From: Methylococcales symbiont of Hymedesmia sp. n. MRB-2018
GTDB taxonomy: Bacteria; Pseudomonadota; Gammaproteobacteria; Methylococcales; Methylomonadaceae
Assembly (NCBI GenBank): GCA_003666385.1
Contig: QPIN01000063.1
Location: forward strand, 150,386-214,385
Reading direction: 5' to 3'
Length of the DNA: 64,000 nt
Shown: positions 30,089 through 38,913 of the stretch, in pieces
Position numbering within the stretch: the stretch's first letter is position 1
Layout of the letters: each line of letters begins with the position of its first letter
Notes under the pieces: model-generated
Database searches by the model: none
The model's input: the letters and a program-made list of their open reading frames with translations, nothing else
Told to the model about the DNA's origin: nothing
Position numbers and translations under genes: made by a program

Positions 30089-30815
30089 TAAACACCGTTT
30101 ATGGCAGTTTATATACAAATTACATCGCTATATCGGACTATTATCCGCTTTAGTTTTGATTATGCTGGCAATAACTGGCATCTCCTTAAACCATACTGAA
30201 GATTTGCAGTTAGATAGTCAAATGGTGCAATCAACAACTATTCTTCACTGGTATGGTATTAAATCGACAGCCAAACTCACTTCTTTTGCTACTCAAAACC
30301 ACTGGATTACTCAGCTTAAACAAAAAGTTTATTTTGATCAGAGTTTTCTTATTGAAAATCAGCAACCATTACTGGGTGCTATTGAAACAGATGAATTTAT
30401 TGTTGTTGCTTTTCATCATTCATTACTACTTTTGACACATAGCGGTGAACTCATAGAACAATCATCCATTGATGGTATAGAAAATATAGGAATGAATCAG
30501 CAACAAGCTATTATTTTAAAATCCTCCAGAGGAATCAATGTTAGCACTGATGGACTTATTTCTTGGCAACCCTATACTCTTGAACAGATAACATGGTCTG
30601 CTGTTCAGCACACACCTACACATATTTCAACATCCATAGAAAATAAATTCCTGACTTCAACTCTACCCTTGGAACGTGTGCTTCTTGATATTCATAGTGG
30701 TCGGTTTTTTGGCAAAATTGGCGTTTTTATTGTTGACCTTAGCGCTGTATTTTTAATCATACTGGCATTCAGTGGTTGTGCCATTTGGCTTAATACCATT
30801 TTCAAGAATAAATGA
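30078..30815 (+). CDS. PepSY-associated membrane protein
   Basis: The 245-residue protein opens with a basic stretch and a conserved membrane helix carrying a heme-type histidine pattern (FIYKLHRYIGLLSALVLIMLAITGISLNH, residues about 10-38). A periplasmic domain follows, and a second membrane span lies near the C-terminus (VFIVDLSAVFLIILAFSGCAIWL). It matches the PepSY_TM group that often pairs with FMN-binding proteins or TonB receptors and is thought to reduce ferric siderophores. The stop codon lies within a REP-like palindrome, which also shapes the last residues. Confidence 0.8.
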   Translation: MKNNKHRLWQFIYKLHRYIGLLSALVLIMLAITGISLNHTEDLQLDSQMVQSTTILHWYGIKSTAKLTSFATQNHWITQLKQKVYFDQSFLIENQQPLLGAIETDEFIVVAFHHSLLLLTHSGELIEQSSIDGIENIGMNQQQAIILKSSRGINVSTDGLISWQPYTLEQITWSAVQHTPTHISTSIENKFLTSTLPLERVLLDIHSGRFFGKIGVFIVDLSAVFLIILAFSGCAIWLNTIFKNK

Positions 30816-30818
30816 TAT
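30791..30818. repeat. REP-like short palindrome, copy 2
   Basis: TAATACCATTTTCAAGAATAAATG followed by ATAT matches copies at 23493, 37197 and 42591. It overlaps the last codons and stop of the PepSY gene. Confidence 0.55.
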
Positions 30819-30927
30819 AAATACAAACTTAGATCTTTAAAACATTCCTTACAATTTTTGCAAAAACGTCAATAAGGAATTGTCTCAACCCGTATAATAA
30901 ACACAATTCATCCAAACAAAGCACGCC

Positions 30928-31719
30928 ATGACCCAGCACCGCCCTGTTGTTTTATCTTTTTCTGGACACGACCCTAGCGGTGGTGCAGGCATACAAGCGG
31001 ATATTGAAACACTAATAAGCCACCAATGTCATTGTTGTAGCGTTATTACAGCACTAACGGAGCAAGACAGTAGCAATGTTAAAAAACTCATTCCTCAACA
31101 CGCTGAAGATATTATTGACCAGGCAACCACCCTGTTAAATGACTTTCCCGTTAAAGCTATTAAAATTGGTTTAATTGGTCATTATGAAACCGCACTAGCC
31201 ATCCATAGCATTTTATTACAACACCCACATATTCCTGTTATTTTAGACCCTGTACTAGCTTCTGGTGATGGCACTTCGCTCGCTAATGAAAAATTAATAG
31301 ACTGTATCAATGAGAAACTATTACCCTACACTACGGTAATAACCCCCAATAGTGAAGAAGCACGCATACTAACACAACACAGTAATATCAATGATTGCGG
31401 CAAAAACCTATTGGATAAGGGCGGTGATACGGTATTAATTACCTGCACAGACGAGGCATCCACTTTAGTAGAAAATAAATACTTTCAAAAAGAGGGTAAG
31501 ACAGAAACATTTAGCTGGCAACGGTTAGCAGAAAATTATCATGGCTCTGGTTGCACCCTTGCCAGTGCCATTGCTGCTTTAATGGCACACGGTCTTGACC
31601 CCTTTACTGCTATTTCAGAAGCACAAGAGTATACTTGGAACTCATTACATGCTGCTTATCATCCTGGCAAAGGACAACATAATCCACACCGTCTGTTCTG
31701 GATGGAAGGCAATATATGA
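30928..31719 (+). CDS. thiD: Hydroxymethylpyrimidine/phosphomethylpyrimidine kinase
   Basis: ThiD phosphorylates HMP and then HMP-phosphate to the diphosphate used by ThiE in thiamine synthesis. The 263 residues have the ribokinase-like features FSGHDPSGGAGIQADIETL at the start, VILDPVLASGDGTSL and ITPNSEEARIL in the middle, and the anion-hole/catalytic motif NYHGSGCTLASAIAALM near 210. The stop overlaps thiE's start, so the two are translationally coupled. Confidence 0.95.
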   Translation: MTQHRPVVLSFSGHDPSGGAGIQADIETLISHQCHCCSVITALTEQDSSNVKKLIPQHAEDIIDQATTLLNDFPVKAIKIGLIGHYETALAIHSILLQHPHIPVILDPVLASGDGTSLANEKLIDCINEKLLPYTTVITPNSEEARILTQHSNINDCGKNLLDKGGDTVLITCTDEASTLVENKYFQKEGKTETFSWQRLAENYHGSGCTLASAIAALMAHGLDPFTAISEAQEYTWNSLHAAYHPGKGQHNPHRLFWMEGNI

Positions 31720-32339
31720 AATTCCCCACTAGCGGCTTGTATGCAATTACCCAAACTGAAGGAAAAAAGCTTGCAACCATTGTGCAAGAAGTGGCTGCTG
31801 CCATTAAAGGAGGCGCTGGTGTTATTCAATATAGAGACAAAACTGCCACAACCATTGACCGTTTAAATTGCGCAACAGCACTGCAAACACTATGTCATAC
31901 TTATGCAATCCCTCTACTTATTAATGATGATGTAGAATTAGCATTAAAAGTTAAAGCAGATGGTGTACATTTAGGTAAAAATGATGGCAGCATTGCCGCA
32001 AGCAGAAAAAGATTAGGCAACAAAGCCATCATTGGCCTGTCCTGTTATAACGATATCAATTTAGCAAAAAAAGCAGAATTTGAAGGTGCTAACTACGTAG
32101 CTTTTGGTCGGTTTTTTCCCTCTGCTTCAAAACCTTTAGCATTACCGGCACAACAAGAAACCTTGCGCCTAGCAAAAAAAATTATTCAAGTTCCCATTGT
32201 AGCTATTGGTGGAATATTGCCAAATAATGGGCAACAATTATTAGATAATGGTGCTGATGTGTTAGCTGTTATCGGAGGTATTTTTGATCATGCAGCTGAA
32301 CAATCAGCACTCAACTATCAAACACTTTTCAGCCGCTAA
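31716..32339 (+). CDS. thiE: Thiamine-phosphate synthase
   Basis: ThiE joins HMP-diphosphate and thiazole phosphate to thiamine phosphate. The 207-residue barrel begins with SGLYAITQTEGKKL and shows the phosphate-binding QYRDK motif near residue 40, PLLINDDVELALKVKADGVHLGKNDG near 68-95, YVAFGRFFPSASKP near 128 and VAIGGILPNNGQQL near 168. It overlaps thiD by four bases and is followed eight bases later by soxY. Confidence 0.95.
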   Translation: MKFPTSGLYAITQTEGKKLATIVQEVAAAIKGGAGVIQYRDKTATTIDRLNCATALQTLCHTYAIPLLINDDVELALKVKADGVHLGKNDGSIAASRKRLGNKAIIGLSCYNDINLAKKAEFEGANYVAFGRFFPSASKPLALPAQQETLRLAKKIIQVPIVAIGGILPNNGQQLLDNGADVLAVIGGIFDHAAEQSALNYQTLFSR

Positions 32340-32346
32340 ACCTATC

Positions 32347-32820
32347 ATGTCTAATAGTCGTAGAAAATTCATAAAAACTCTCATGACATTTAGTGCCTAT
32401 GGACTAACTGTAGCTAGCAGTATTCTACATGCCTCAGTCACCCACACAAGACGGATTAAAGACTACTTTAACAGCGGAACTTTTGAGCAAACCATGCTCC
32501 GTTTATTTGGCGAAGCAGAAATCATTGAAAGTAAAAAAATAAAAATAAGCCGCCTACCTCGTATCGCAGAAAATGGTGCCAATGTCCCCATTACCGTCAG
32601 TAGCACTTTAGACAGTGTAGAGAAAATTTCTATTTTGGTAGAAGACAACCCCTCCCCGCTTTCTGCTGAGTTTTTCCTATCGCCTGCGCTTGTAGCACAT
32701 GTTTCTGTCAGACTAAAAATGGCTAAAACCAGCCGTATCGTTATTATTGTTCAAGCAGAAGGCAAGCTATATCGTACCTCGCGATCTGTTAAGGTCGCCG
32801 TTGGCGGCTGCGGAGCTTAG
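32347..32820 (+). CDS. soxY: Sulfur-carrier protein SoxY
   Basis: SoxY carries sulfur intermediates on a C-terminal cysteine in the periplasm during thiosulfate oxidation. The product starts MSNSRRKFIKTL, a Tat-type twin-arginine signal. It continues with the SoxY Ig-like fold (GANVPITVSSTLDSVEKISILVEDNPSPL) and ends in VKVAVGGCGA, the swinging-arm Cys being three residues from the end as GGCG-A rather than GGCGG. SoxZ follows after one base. No soxA, X, B, C or D is present in the window. Confidence 0.92.
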   Translation: MSNSRRKFIKTLMTFSAYGLTVASSILHASVTHTRRIKDYFNSGTFEQTMLRLFGEAEIIESKKIKISRLPRIAENGANVPITVSSTLDSVEKISILVEDNPSPLSAEFFLSPALVAHVSVRLKMAKTSRIVIIVQAEGKLYRTSRSVKVAVGGCGA

Positions 32821-32821
32821 C

Positions 32822-33130
32822 ATGTCTAGTATAAAAATAAGAACAAAACGGTTTGCTGAAAACACACAAATTCGGTTATTGATTACGCATCCCATGGCGA
32901 ACGGACGTGGCAAAAATAAGCAGGAAAAACCAATAGCAGCAAAACATATTACTGTATTGTATATTTATCATAATGAGTCAAAAATACTGACCTCACATTT
33001 ATCTGGCAGTATTGCAAAGAATCCCTATTTAGATTTCTTACTAAAAGGCGGAGTCAAAGGCGATAAAATTGAAATTAGTTGGATAGATAATTTAGGGAAA
33101 ACCGATTTTGCAAGCCATCTTATAAAGTGA
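32822..33130 (+). CDS. soxZ: Sulfur-carrier partner SoxZ
   Basis: SoxZ is the immunoglobulin-fold partner of SoxY; the dimer crosses the membrane on SoxY's Tat signal, in line with SoxZ lacking one. The 102-residue protein has KIRTKRFAENTQIRLLITHPMANG and the C-terminal GDKIEISWIDNLGKTDFA, both family signatures. It starts one base after soxY's TAG and its own stop overlaps moeA's GTG start. Confidence 0.93.
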   Translation: MSSIKIRTKRFAENTQIRLLITHPMANGRGKNKQEKPIAAKHITVLYIYHNESKILTSHLSGSIAKNPYLDFLLKGGVKGDKIEISWIDNLGKTDFASHLIK

Positions 33131-34386
33131 TCGATCCTCAACCCAACTGTACAGACATTTTTGAACAAGGTTTGATGCCAGTTGATCAGGCACTAAAAAA
33201 AATACTATCCGCAACTCCGCAGCTTGCAGATTATCAAATAATTAATATTGAACATGCCAAAGGCCGTACCCTTGCTGAATCCATTACTGCACCCTTCAAT
33301 GTTCCACAACATAATAACTCAGCCGTAGACGGCTATGCTTTTCATGCAATAGATATCCCCACAGAAGGAATCACTAAATTAACAGTGATTGATAGTGCTT
33401 ATGCGGGAAAAGCTAATTTAACTCAAATTAACAGCGGCCAATGTATTCGCATAATGACTGGAGCCATTATTCCAAAAGACCTTGACGTTGTTGCCATGCA
33501 AGAGCATGTTGAATGTTACGGCACTATTATTTCTGTTGATAAGCGACATAAACAAGGACAAAACATTCGTTTGGCAGGAGAAGATATTCGCCAAAATGAA
33601 ACTATTTTACCAGCAGGGAAATTTATAACACCCGCTGATATTGGATTGATAGCCTGTTTGGGCTTTGCGGAAATAAAAGTGCGTCGCAAATTAAAAATCG
33701 CCATTGCTTCCACAGGTAATGAAGTCATCAGCATCGGTGCTAACCACAGCAAAGAGAAAATATACGACAGTAACCGATACATTCTTTATTCTGCTTTAGA
33801 TCGCCCCGATATTGAAATCATCAATTTAGGTATTTTAGAAGACAACGCCGAAACACTGTTAAAACAATTTAAGCAAAGTAGTCTTTATGCAGACATCATC
33901 ATTTCATCTGGTGGCGTTTCTGTGGGTGATGCCGATTATACTAGAACAGCACTAAAACAATCTGGTACGGTTGATTTCTGGAAGATCGCTATTAAACCTG
34001 GTCGCCCACTTGCCTTTGGCTCAATAGGAAAAAGTTTGTTTTTTGGCTTACCAGGGAACCCTGTGGCAGTGATGGTTACCTTTTACCAATTTGTGCTACC
34101 TGCCATAGAACAAATGCTGGGTATTAAAAACAAAGTCATTGCACCCCTTATCAAAGCCAAAAGCGAAGAAAATATAGCTAAAAAACCAGGTCGTACAGAA
34201 GTGGTACGCGGCATCATAAAGCAAGATAATGAGGGTAACTGTACTGTTAAAACCACAGGAAAACAAGGTTCAGGTATTCTTCGCTCAATGAGCCTAGCCA
34301 ATGCCTTCATTATTCTTGAACATGATAGGTCTACGGTAAAAGCAGGGGAAACAGTCACTGTTCAAACTTTTTCTGGCTTGTTTTAA
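33127..34386 (+). CDS. moeA: Molybdopterin molybdenumtransferase
   Basis: MoeA inserts molybdate into adenylated molybdopterin. The 419 residues show the N-terminal HNNSAVDGYAFHA motif near 60, MTGAIIPKDLDVVAMQEH near 115, GSIGKSLFFGLPGNPVAVMVTF near 300 and the C-terminal domain IV. The start is GTG at 33127, overlapping soxZ's TGA. The coupling to soxYZ and thiDE is unusual; all three relate to sulfur-containing cofactors or sulfur transfer, which may be coincidence. Confidence 0.95.
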   Translation: MIDPQPNCTDIFEQGLMPVDQALKKILSATPQLADYQIINIEHAKGRTLAESITAPFNVPQHNNSAVDGYAFHAIDIPTEGITKLTVIDSAYAGKANLTQINSGQCIRIMTGAIIPKDLDVVAMQEHVECYGTIISVDKRHKQGQNIRLAGEDIRQNETILPAGKFITPADIGLIACLGFAEIKVRRKLKIAIASTGNEVISIGANHSKEKIYDSNRYILYSALDRPDIEIINLGILEDNAETLLKQFKQSSLYADIIISSGGVSVGDADYTRTALKQSGTVDFWKIAIKPGRPLAFGSIGKSLFFGLPGNPVAVMVTFYQFVLPAIEQMLGIKNKVIAPLIKAKSEENIAKKPGRTEVVRGIIKQDNEGNCTVKTTGKQGSGILRSMSLANAFIILEHDRSTVKAGETVTVQTFSGLF

Positions 34387-34596
34387 GTTTGACTATTATG
34401 AAAACTAGGCTATTTGTAATCGGCAAATTAAAAAAATAATAGCTTGTATTTTAGTTTATTTTTTCCTCTAATATCTAATACTAGGTAAAAAAATTTCATT
34501 TGAATTCAGGAATGATTATTTATTAAGGGATATTAATAGTGCTAACGCCACAATCAGCACGCAGTTTAAAGGGGTGCTTTAAACTGTCCACTGGAT

Positions 34597-34983
34597 TTAA
34601 TTGTTATGTAGTTTTTTTGGGTAATATTTGACCCCTTCTAAAAATTTAAAATCTATATCTTGTGTCCATATTACAGCTTTAAATTTTTGACCCGTTGCGT
34701 AAATAATACCGTCAGCTAATGGTAATTTATAGTCAATGCCATATTTAGCCGAATCAATAGCTAATGAACTATCAAGTGGTACAACCTTGCCTTGCTCCAT
34801 ATGGGCAATAATTTCCAAAGCCATACCTTCGCCACGCTGACGCAAAACGAATTTAAAGACTTCGGTAATGGTAATACTAGGAACAATTAATTCTTCAATA
34901 TTCTCTATTGGAGTTGAAAATGTCTTTGCATTGGCATCACCTGCAAAATAGGATAACCATGCCGATGAATCGACTACATTCAT
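34597..34983 (-). CDS. vapC: PIN-domain ribonuclease toxin, VapC type
   Basis: VapC toxins cleave tRNA or rRNA when freed from VapB. The 128-residue protein has the PIN acidic residues: Asp in NVVDSSAWLSYFAG near 5, Glu in SITITEVFKFV near 41, Asp in KLPLADGIIYATGQ near 92 and TQDIDF near 110. The start overlaps the antitoxin stop by four bases, the standard antitoxin-first layout. The locus sits between moeA and the transglycosylase gene. Confidence 0.9.
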   Translation of the reverse strand: MNVVDSSAWLSYFAGDANAKTFSTPIENIEELIVPSITITEVFKFVLRQRGEGMALEIIAHMEQGKVVPLDSSLAIDSAKYGIDYKLPLADGIIYATGQKFKAVIWTQDIDFKFLEGVKYYPKKLHNN

Positions 34984-35186
34984 ATACGATCTTTATCCCT
35001 AGGTACTTCTGTATCAATGCCCTTTAAGATACCTTTCATTTCACTCATTGGTTTAATGGGAATTAGCTCTATACGATTGCAATAGGTCAGCATTTGTACT
35101 TTTTGTCCTGAAATTATTCCCATAGCCTCTCTGACATTTTTCGGAATAACTACCTGAAACTTTGGGGAAACTGTTACAACACTCAT
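34980..35186 (-). CDS. vapB: AbrB/MazE-type antitoxin, VapB
   Basis: The 68-residue protein starts with the swapped-hairpin DNA-binding domain (TVSPKFQVVIPKNVREAMGI) and ends with a short, charged segment likely to wrap the toxin (EMKGILKGIDTEVPRDKDR). It binds VapC and represses its own promoter, expected in the 35187-35230 region where direct TATT/ATAT motifs occur. Confidence 0.9.
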   Translation of the reverse strand: MSVVTVSPKFQVVIPKNVREAMGIISGQKVQMLTYCNRIELIPIKPMSEMKGILKGIDTEVPRDKDRI

Positions 35187-35378
35187 GATTTACCTGATCG
35201 ATATGAATATGGTATTACTGTAATTGTATCGATAGCCTTTGTCAAACCACATACCTATTAGTATAAGGCACTATTGCCTTGGTACGCTTTGTTAAAGGTA
35301 AAATCAGACGTACTTGCACGTTTTTTTAAAATTTTATTAATACAACCTGATATTAAGTGAGACCTCATTATCTCCCCA

Positions 35379-35951
35379 TTACTTCAAGCTTCTGTATAAC
35401 TTCATCACCTTACGCACATAATCGTGCGTTTCGGGATAAGGTGGTATTGAGTTGTGATATTTCTTGACCGCACCCTCCCCTGCATTATAGCCAGCAAGTA
35501 CTAACTTTAAATTAGAGTTAAACATTTTAGTCAGATCTTTTAGGTAATGGGTTCCACCCTCTATATTTTGTTTGCCATTTTTTCGGTTGCGTACACCATA
35601 TCGCTTGGCTGTTGCTGGCATTAATTGCATTAAACCTACGGCACCTGCTGGTGAGATTGCTTTTTCATCGTAGGCTGATTCCGTTTGAATGACCGCGTGT
35701 AATAGCTTTTCATCCACTTTGTATTTGTTAGCCGCCGCTGTAATATAAGGTGCATATTTTTTCTTGTTGCTGACTATCTTTTTAAATGCACGAGCATAGT
35801 TTTTGGATCTGGTACGGATAATGCGTTTGTATTTAAAGCCCTTTTTAGGCGCGTCGGTATAATAAACACGACCTTGATCATCAGTCCGTTTATAAACATC
35901 GGCATGACTTACATTTATAGATAAAACGATAAGACAAAGAAAGCGGATCAT
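35379..35951 (-). CDS. Lytic transglycosylase with DUF4124-like N-terminus
   Basis: Soluble periplasmic muramidase of the SLT family, which cleaves glycan strands to leave 1,6-anhydromuramic acid. It has 190 residues: a signal peptide ([16 protein letters not shown]), a short DUF4124-type segment ([17 protein letters not shown]) and the SLT domain with catalytic Glu in [29 protein letters not shown] (residues about 88-115) and [13 protein letters not shown] near 150. It overlaps the end of purT by four bases. Confidence 0.93.
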   Translation of the reverse strand: MIRFLCLIVLSINVSHADVYKRTDDQGRVYYTDAPKKGFKYKRIIRTRSKNYARAFKKIVSNKKKYAPYITAAANKYKVDEKLLHAVIQTESAYDEKAISPAGAVGLMQLMPATAKRYGVRNRKNGKQNIEGGTHYLKDLTKMFNSNLKLVLAGYNAGEGAVKKYHNSIPPYPETHDYVRKVMKLYRSLK

Positions 35952-37150
35952 GGGCGGGAAACAACATTAATTTTATCTGCTGCGGCAACTGCCTTAGCTC
36001 TCGCTTCGCTAATATTTTCTGCTGTAGCTAAAGCCACACCCAACCGTCTTGTGATAAAACTTTCTGGCTTGGCAAACAATCTAATATCTATTTCTGAATC
36101 AGATAATGCTTCATCTAAGCCAGTAAACTCAACCCCTTTTGCATCTAAACCCCCTAGAATAACCGCACTGGCACCTGTTTTATCCAATTGAGTAGAGACA
36201 GGCAAACCTAGAATAGCTCTGGCATGTAAATCAAATTCAGTTTGTCGCTGGGTGACCATGGTGACCATGCCCGTATCATGCGGTCTTGGACTGACTTCAC
36301 TAAACCAAACTTCATCAGCTTTTATAAACAGTTCTACACCAAACAAACCTACACCACCAATATTGTCTGTCACTTTCTTAGCGATATCTTGTGAATTTTG
36401 CAAAGCCTTAGCTGTCATTTGCTGGGGCTGCCAGCTTTCTCGGTAATCACCGTCTTCCTGTCTATGCCCAATGGGTTCGCAAAAATGAGTTTCAATAGTG
36501 CCATTCTGATTGAATGCACGCACCGTTAACAGGGTGATTTCATAATCAAAATCCACAGCCCCTTCTACAATCACTTTTCCAGTATCTGTTCTGCCACCCG
36601 ACTTGGCATAATTCCAGGCTTGTTCTAACTCACTGGCCGATTTAACCCTAGATTGACCTTTACCTGAAGAAGACATGGTGGGTTTGATAAAACAGGGATA
36701 GCCGATGCCGTTATCAACCGCATATTGCAATTGTGCATAAGTTTTTGCAAACGCATAATTTGAAGTTGGCACACCGACTTCTTCAACTGCCATGGTACGA
36801 ATACCTTCCCTGTTCATGGTTAGCTGTACTGCTCTGGCATTAGGTACTACTTTGGATACCCCTTCGGCTTCAATTTCAGCCAATGCATTGGTCGCAATCG
36901 CTTCTATCTCAGGAATAATATAATCAGGTTTCTCTAGTGCAATTAACTGTTTAATCGCGTTGGCATCAGTCATGTCAATCACATGACTGCGTTGAGCAAT
37001 ATGTTGTGCAGGTGCATTAGGGTATCTATCCACTGCAATCACTTCTACACCATAACGCTGTAATGAAATTGCAATTTCTTTGCCTAATTCACCACTACCC
37101 AGTAATAATACTTTAGTCGCATTCGGCGTAAGTGCAGTACCTATTCTCAT
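35948..37150 (-). CDS. purT: Formate-dependent phosphoribosylglycinamide formyltransferase
   Basis: PurT makes formyl-GAR from GAR, formate and ATP, bypassing formyl-tetrahydrofolate in purine synthesis. The 400-residue ATP-grasp protein begins with a Rossmann-like [21 protein letters not shown], then [17 protein letters not shown] for ATP binding near 155 and [11 protein letters not shown]...[14 protein letters not shown] near 260-290. Formate use suits an organism oxidising C1 compounds. Its 3' end overlaps the transglycosylase gene. Confidence 0.96.
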   Translation of the reverse strand: MRIGTALTPNATKVLLLGSGELGKEIAISLQRYGVEVIAVDRYPNAPAQHIAQRSHVIDMTDANAIKQLIALEKPDYIIPEIEAIATNALAEIEAEGVSKVVPNARAVQLTMNREGIRTMAVEEVGVPTSNYAFAKTYAQLQYAVDNGIGYPCFIKPTMSSSGKGQSRVKSASELEQAWNYAKSGGRTDTGKVIVEGAVDFDYEITLLTVRAFNQNGTIETHFCEPIGHRQEDGDYRESWQPQQMTAKALQNSQDIAKKVTDNIGGVGLFGVELFIKADEVWFSEVSPRPHDTGMVTMVTQRQTEFDLHARAILGLPVSTQLDKTGASAVILGGLDAKGVEFTGLDEALSDSEIDIRLFAKPESFITRRLGVALATAENISEARAKAVAAADKINVVSRP

Positions 37151-37196
37151 TTTGAACCTTTATTAAAACGACACATCATCATGTCTACTATTTCTT

Positions 37197-37222
37197 ATAC
37201 CATTTTCAAAAATAAATGGTAT
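37197..37222. repeat. REP-like short palindrome, copy 3
   Basis: ATACCATTT and AAATGGTAT pair perfectly around an 8-base loop, the most symmetrical of the four copies. It lies between purT and hemH, 17 bases after the hemH stop. Confidence 0.6.
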
Positions 37223-37238
37223 TAATCGGCAATCTTTA

Positions 37239-38225
37239 TTATAAAGTCTCATAGGTGTTTTCTGTTATTAACGCTACTATGGCTTTGACATGACTTGCAG
37301 AATCATTTAAAGCAGCAATGTAATGATAAGTTTCACCACCTGCTGCGATAAAATATTCTCTATTGGCTATCTCAATTTCTTCTAATGTTTCCAGACAATC
37401 CACTGCAAAACCAGGACACACCACATCTACCTTTTTTATACCTTGCCGAGGCAAAGCTTGTAATACCTCAATACAATAAGGCTGTAGCCACTTTGCTTTA
37501 CCAAATCGGGACTGGAAAACAATTTTCCATTGATCGCTTGCTAGCAAAAGTTTTGCCGCAATTAATTCAGCAGTTCGATGACATTGATGGAAATAAGGTT
37601 CGCCCCACTTGGTTAACTGTTCAGGTAAGCCATGAAAAGACATTAATAATAGTGCATTATTACCATTTTTGACCCTGCTTTGCTCAATTGAATGTGCTAT
37701 GGCTTCAATATATAAAGGATGTTGATGATAATCACTAACAAAACGCAAACTCGGAATATATCGCCATTGCATCAATTGGGCAACCACGGCATCATAAACC
37801 GAAGCGGTTGTTGTGGAAGAATACTGAGGGTACAAGGGAATAACAATAATTTCCTCGATTTTATTTTTTTTGTACTGTTCAAGCTTTGCTGTAATAGAAG
37901 GCTTTCCATAGCGCATCACACAGTCAATGGTATACCTTGAATTATCAAATTGTTTAGCCACTTTATCAACTAACTGTTGAGTCAAAAAAGTGAGAGGAGA
38001 ACCTTGCTTTTGCCAAATTTTCTTATAGGCTCTTAGCGATTTTCTGGGACGAAAAGGTAGCACCAGAAAATGTAAAATAATCCACCAGATAAAACGAGGC
38101 AAATTAACCACCCGGGGATCCCAAAGAAACTCTTTAAGGTAGCGTCTAACAGCAGATATGGTAGGTGCTGAAGGTGAACCAAGATTGACTATCAGCACCC
38201 CTTTTTTTGTAGTTTCTGTAGCCAT
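37239..38225 (-). CDS. hemH: Ferrochelatase
   Basis: HemH inserts Fe(II) into protoporphyrin IX. The protein begins, at the start I prefer, MATETTKKGVLIVNLGSPSAP, followed by LKEFLWDPRVVNLPR. The ferrochelatase signature is LLMSFHGLPEQLTKWGEPYFHQC near 190-215, with the catalytic His in SFHG, and KVDVVCPGFAVDCLETLEEI near 265-285 carries the conserved Glu. An upstream in-frame start would add 35 residues rich in Cys, Arg and Lys that do not belong to the family. Confidence 0.96.
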   Translation of the reverse strand: MATETTKKGVLIVNLGSPSAPTISAVRRYLKEFLWDPRVVNLPRFIWWIILHFLVLPFRPRKSLRAYKKIWQKQGSPLTFLTQQLVDKVAKQFDNSRYTIDCVMRYGKPSITAKLEQYKKNKIEEIIVIPLYPQYSSTTTASVYDAVVAQLMQWRYIPSLRFVSDYHQHPLYIEAIAHSIEQSRVKNGNNALLLMSFHGLPEQLTKWGEPYFHQCHRTAELIAAKLLLASDQWKIVFQSRFGKAKWLQPYCIEVLQALPRQGIKKVDVVCPGFAVDCLETLEEIEIANREYFIAAGGETYHYIAALNDSASHVKAIVALITENTYETL

Positions 38226-38401
38226 AGACTTTAAGCTTGCGTTTTTACCCACTATTGCTAGTTTCAGCGGCAGACAGAAGTGACACGATCTTTTGCGATA
38301 GCAAAAGGCGTGACACCTTTGGCTGTACACTGGATTTTGTTATGCCTTTTGATTTCATATTCGCCTTTAGGCTCAAATAAGCTCATTTGTTTAGGATTAG
38401 G

Positions 38402-38670
38402 TTAATAGTTTAATTCGAATGATTTGTTAAATAGTTGATTATTAACTTCTTTTCCTATTTCAATAACCATTGGTACAACAATTGAATTACCGACTCTATT
38501 GTACTGTTTTAATGTAGTTCCAATTTTTTTAAAATCATCTGAAAACCCCATTAAGCGATAGCATTCAAGTAAAGTTAATTTTCTAACTTTTCCATTATGA
38601 TATATAAAATATCGACCTGTCGGCTCTTGGGAGGATAGTGTTGGGTGAGTTCCTTCAGCAGAATAAATTC
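38402..38670 (-). pseudogene. C-terminal remnant of a C5 cytosine DNA methyltransferase
   Basis: Translated from the minus strand this gives about 85 residues matching the end of Dcm-family enzymes: HRIYSAEGTHPTLSS and GRYFIYHNGKVRKLT from the target-recognition region, then motif IX/X-like LECYRLMGFSDDFKK and QYNRVGNSIVVPMV. An in-frame stop lies just upstream and the catalytic motifs (PC, ENV) are absent, so it cannot be active. It is flanked by the palindromic element at 38752. It is the relic of a lost restriction-modification gene. Confidence 0.7.
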
Positions 38671-38751
38671 TATGTGGCTAGTAATGATCTTGAACAGGTT
38701 CTCAGGATAGGTAAAGAAACACAGCAACTGATCTTGGAAGAAAGAATTTAT

Positions 38752-38906
38752 CATGGTTATTAACTTTTCACAGCTTGTTTCCACTTTGCTTCACAAGACA
38801 CGGGGTAAATACATCTATGTAGCCTTGTTGACAGCATCTCTGCTGTCAACAGTCTTGAGAAACAAAGTGGAAACAATTTATAAGCTGTGATTTGTTAATA
38901 ACCATG
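38752..38906. mobile_element. 155-bp palindromic element beside the methyltransferase remnant
   Basis: The ends CATGGTTATTAAC and GTTAATAACCATG are perfect inverted repeats, and the arms continue with TCACAGCTTGTTTCCACTTTG against CAAAGTGGAAACAATTTATAAGCTGTGA. A second hairpin lies inside, TTGACAGCA against TGCTGTCAA. An open frame of 45 codons covers most of the element, but this may follow from the symmetry. It has the shape of a MITE or a deleted insertion sequence; no second copy is in the window. Confidence 0.6.
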
Positions 38907-38913
38907 TAATTTA

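Noticed and set aside
30840..30927. Possible TPP riboswitch or promoter upstream of thiD
   Set aside because: A TATAAT lies at 30893 but no matching -35 box was found and no THI-box motifs (CTGAGA, ACCTGA) are visible.
35359..35367. GAGACCTCA resembling the family A end
   Set aside because: Only nine bases match and no other part of the element is present, so chance is likely.
38575..38784. 69-codon minus-strand frame
   Set aside because: It runs in a different frame through the methyltransferase relic and into a palindrome; the methyltransferase frame explains the sequence better.
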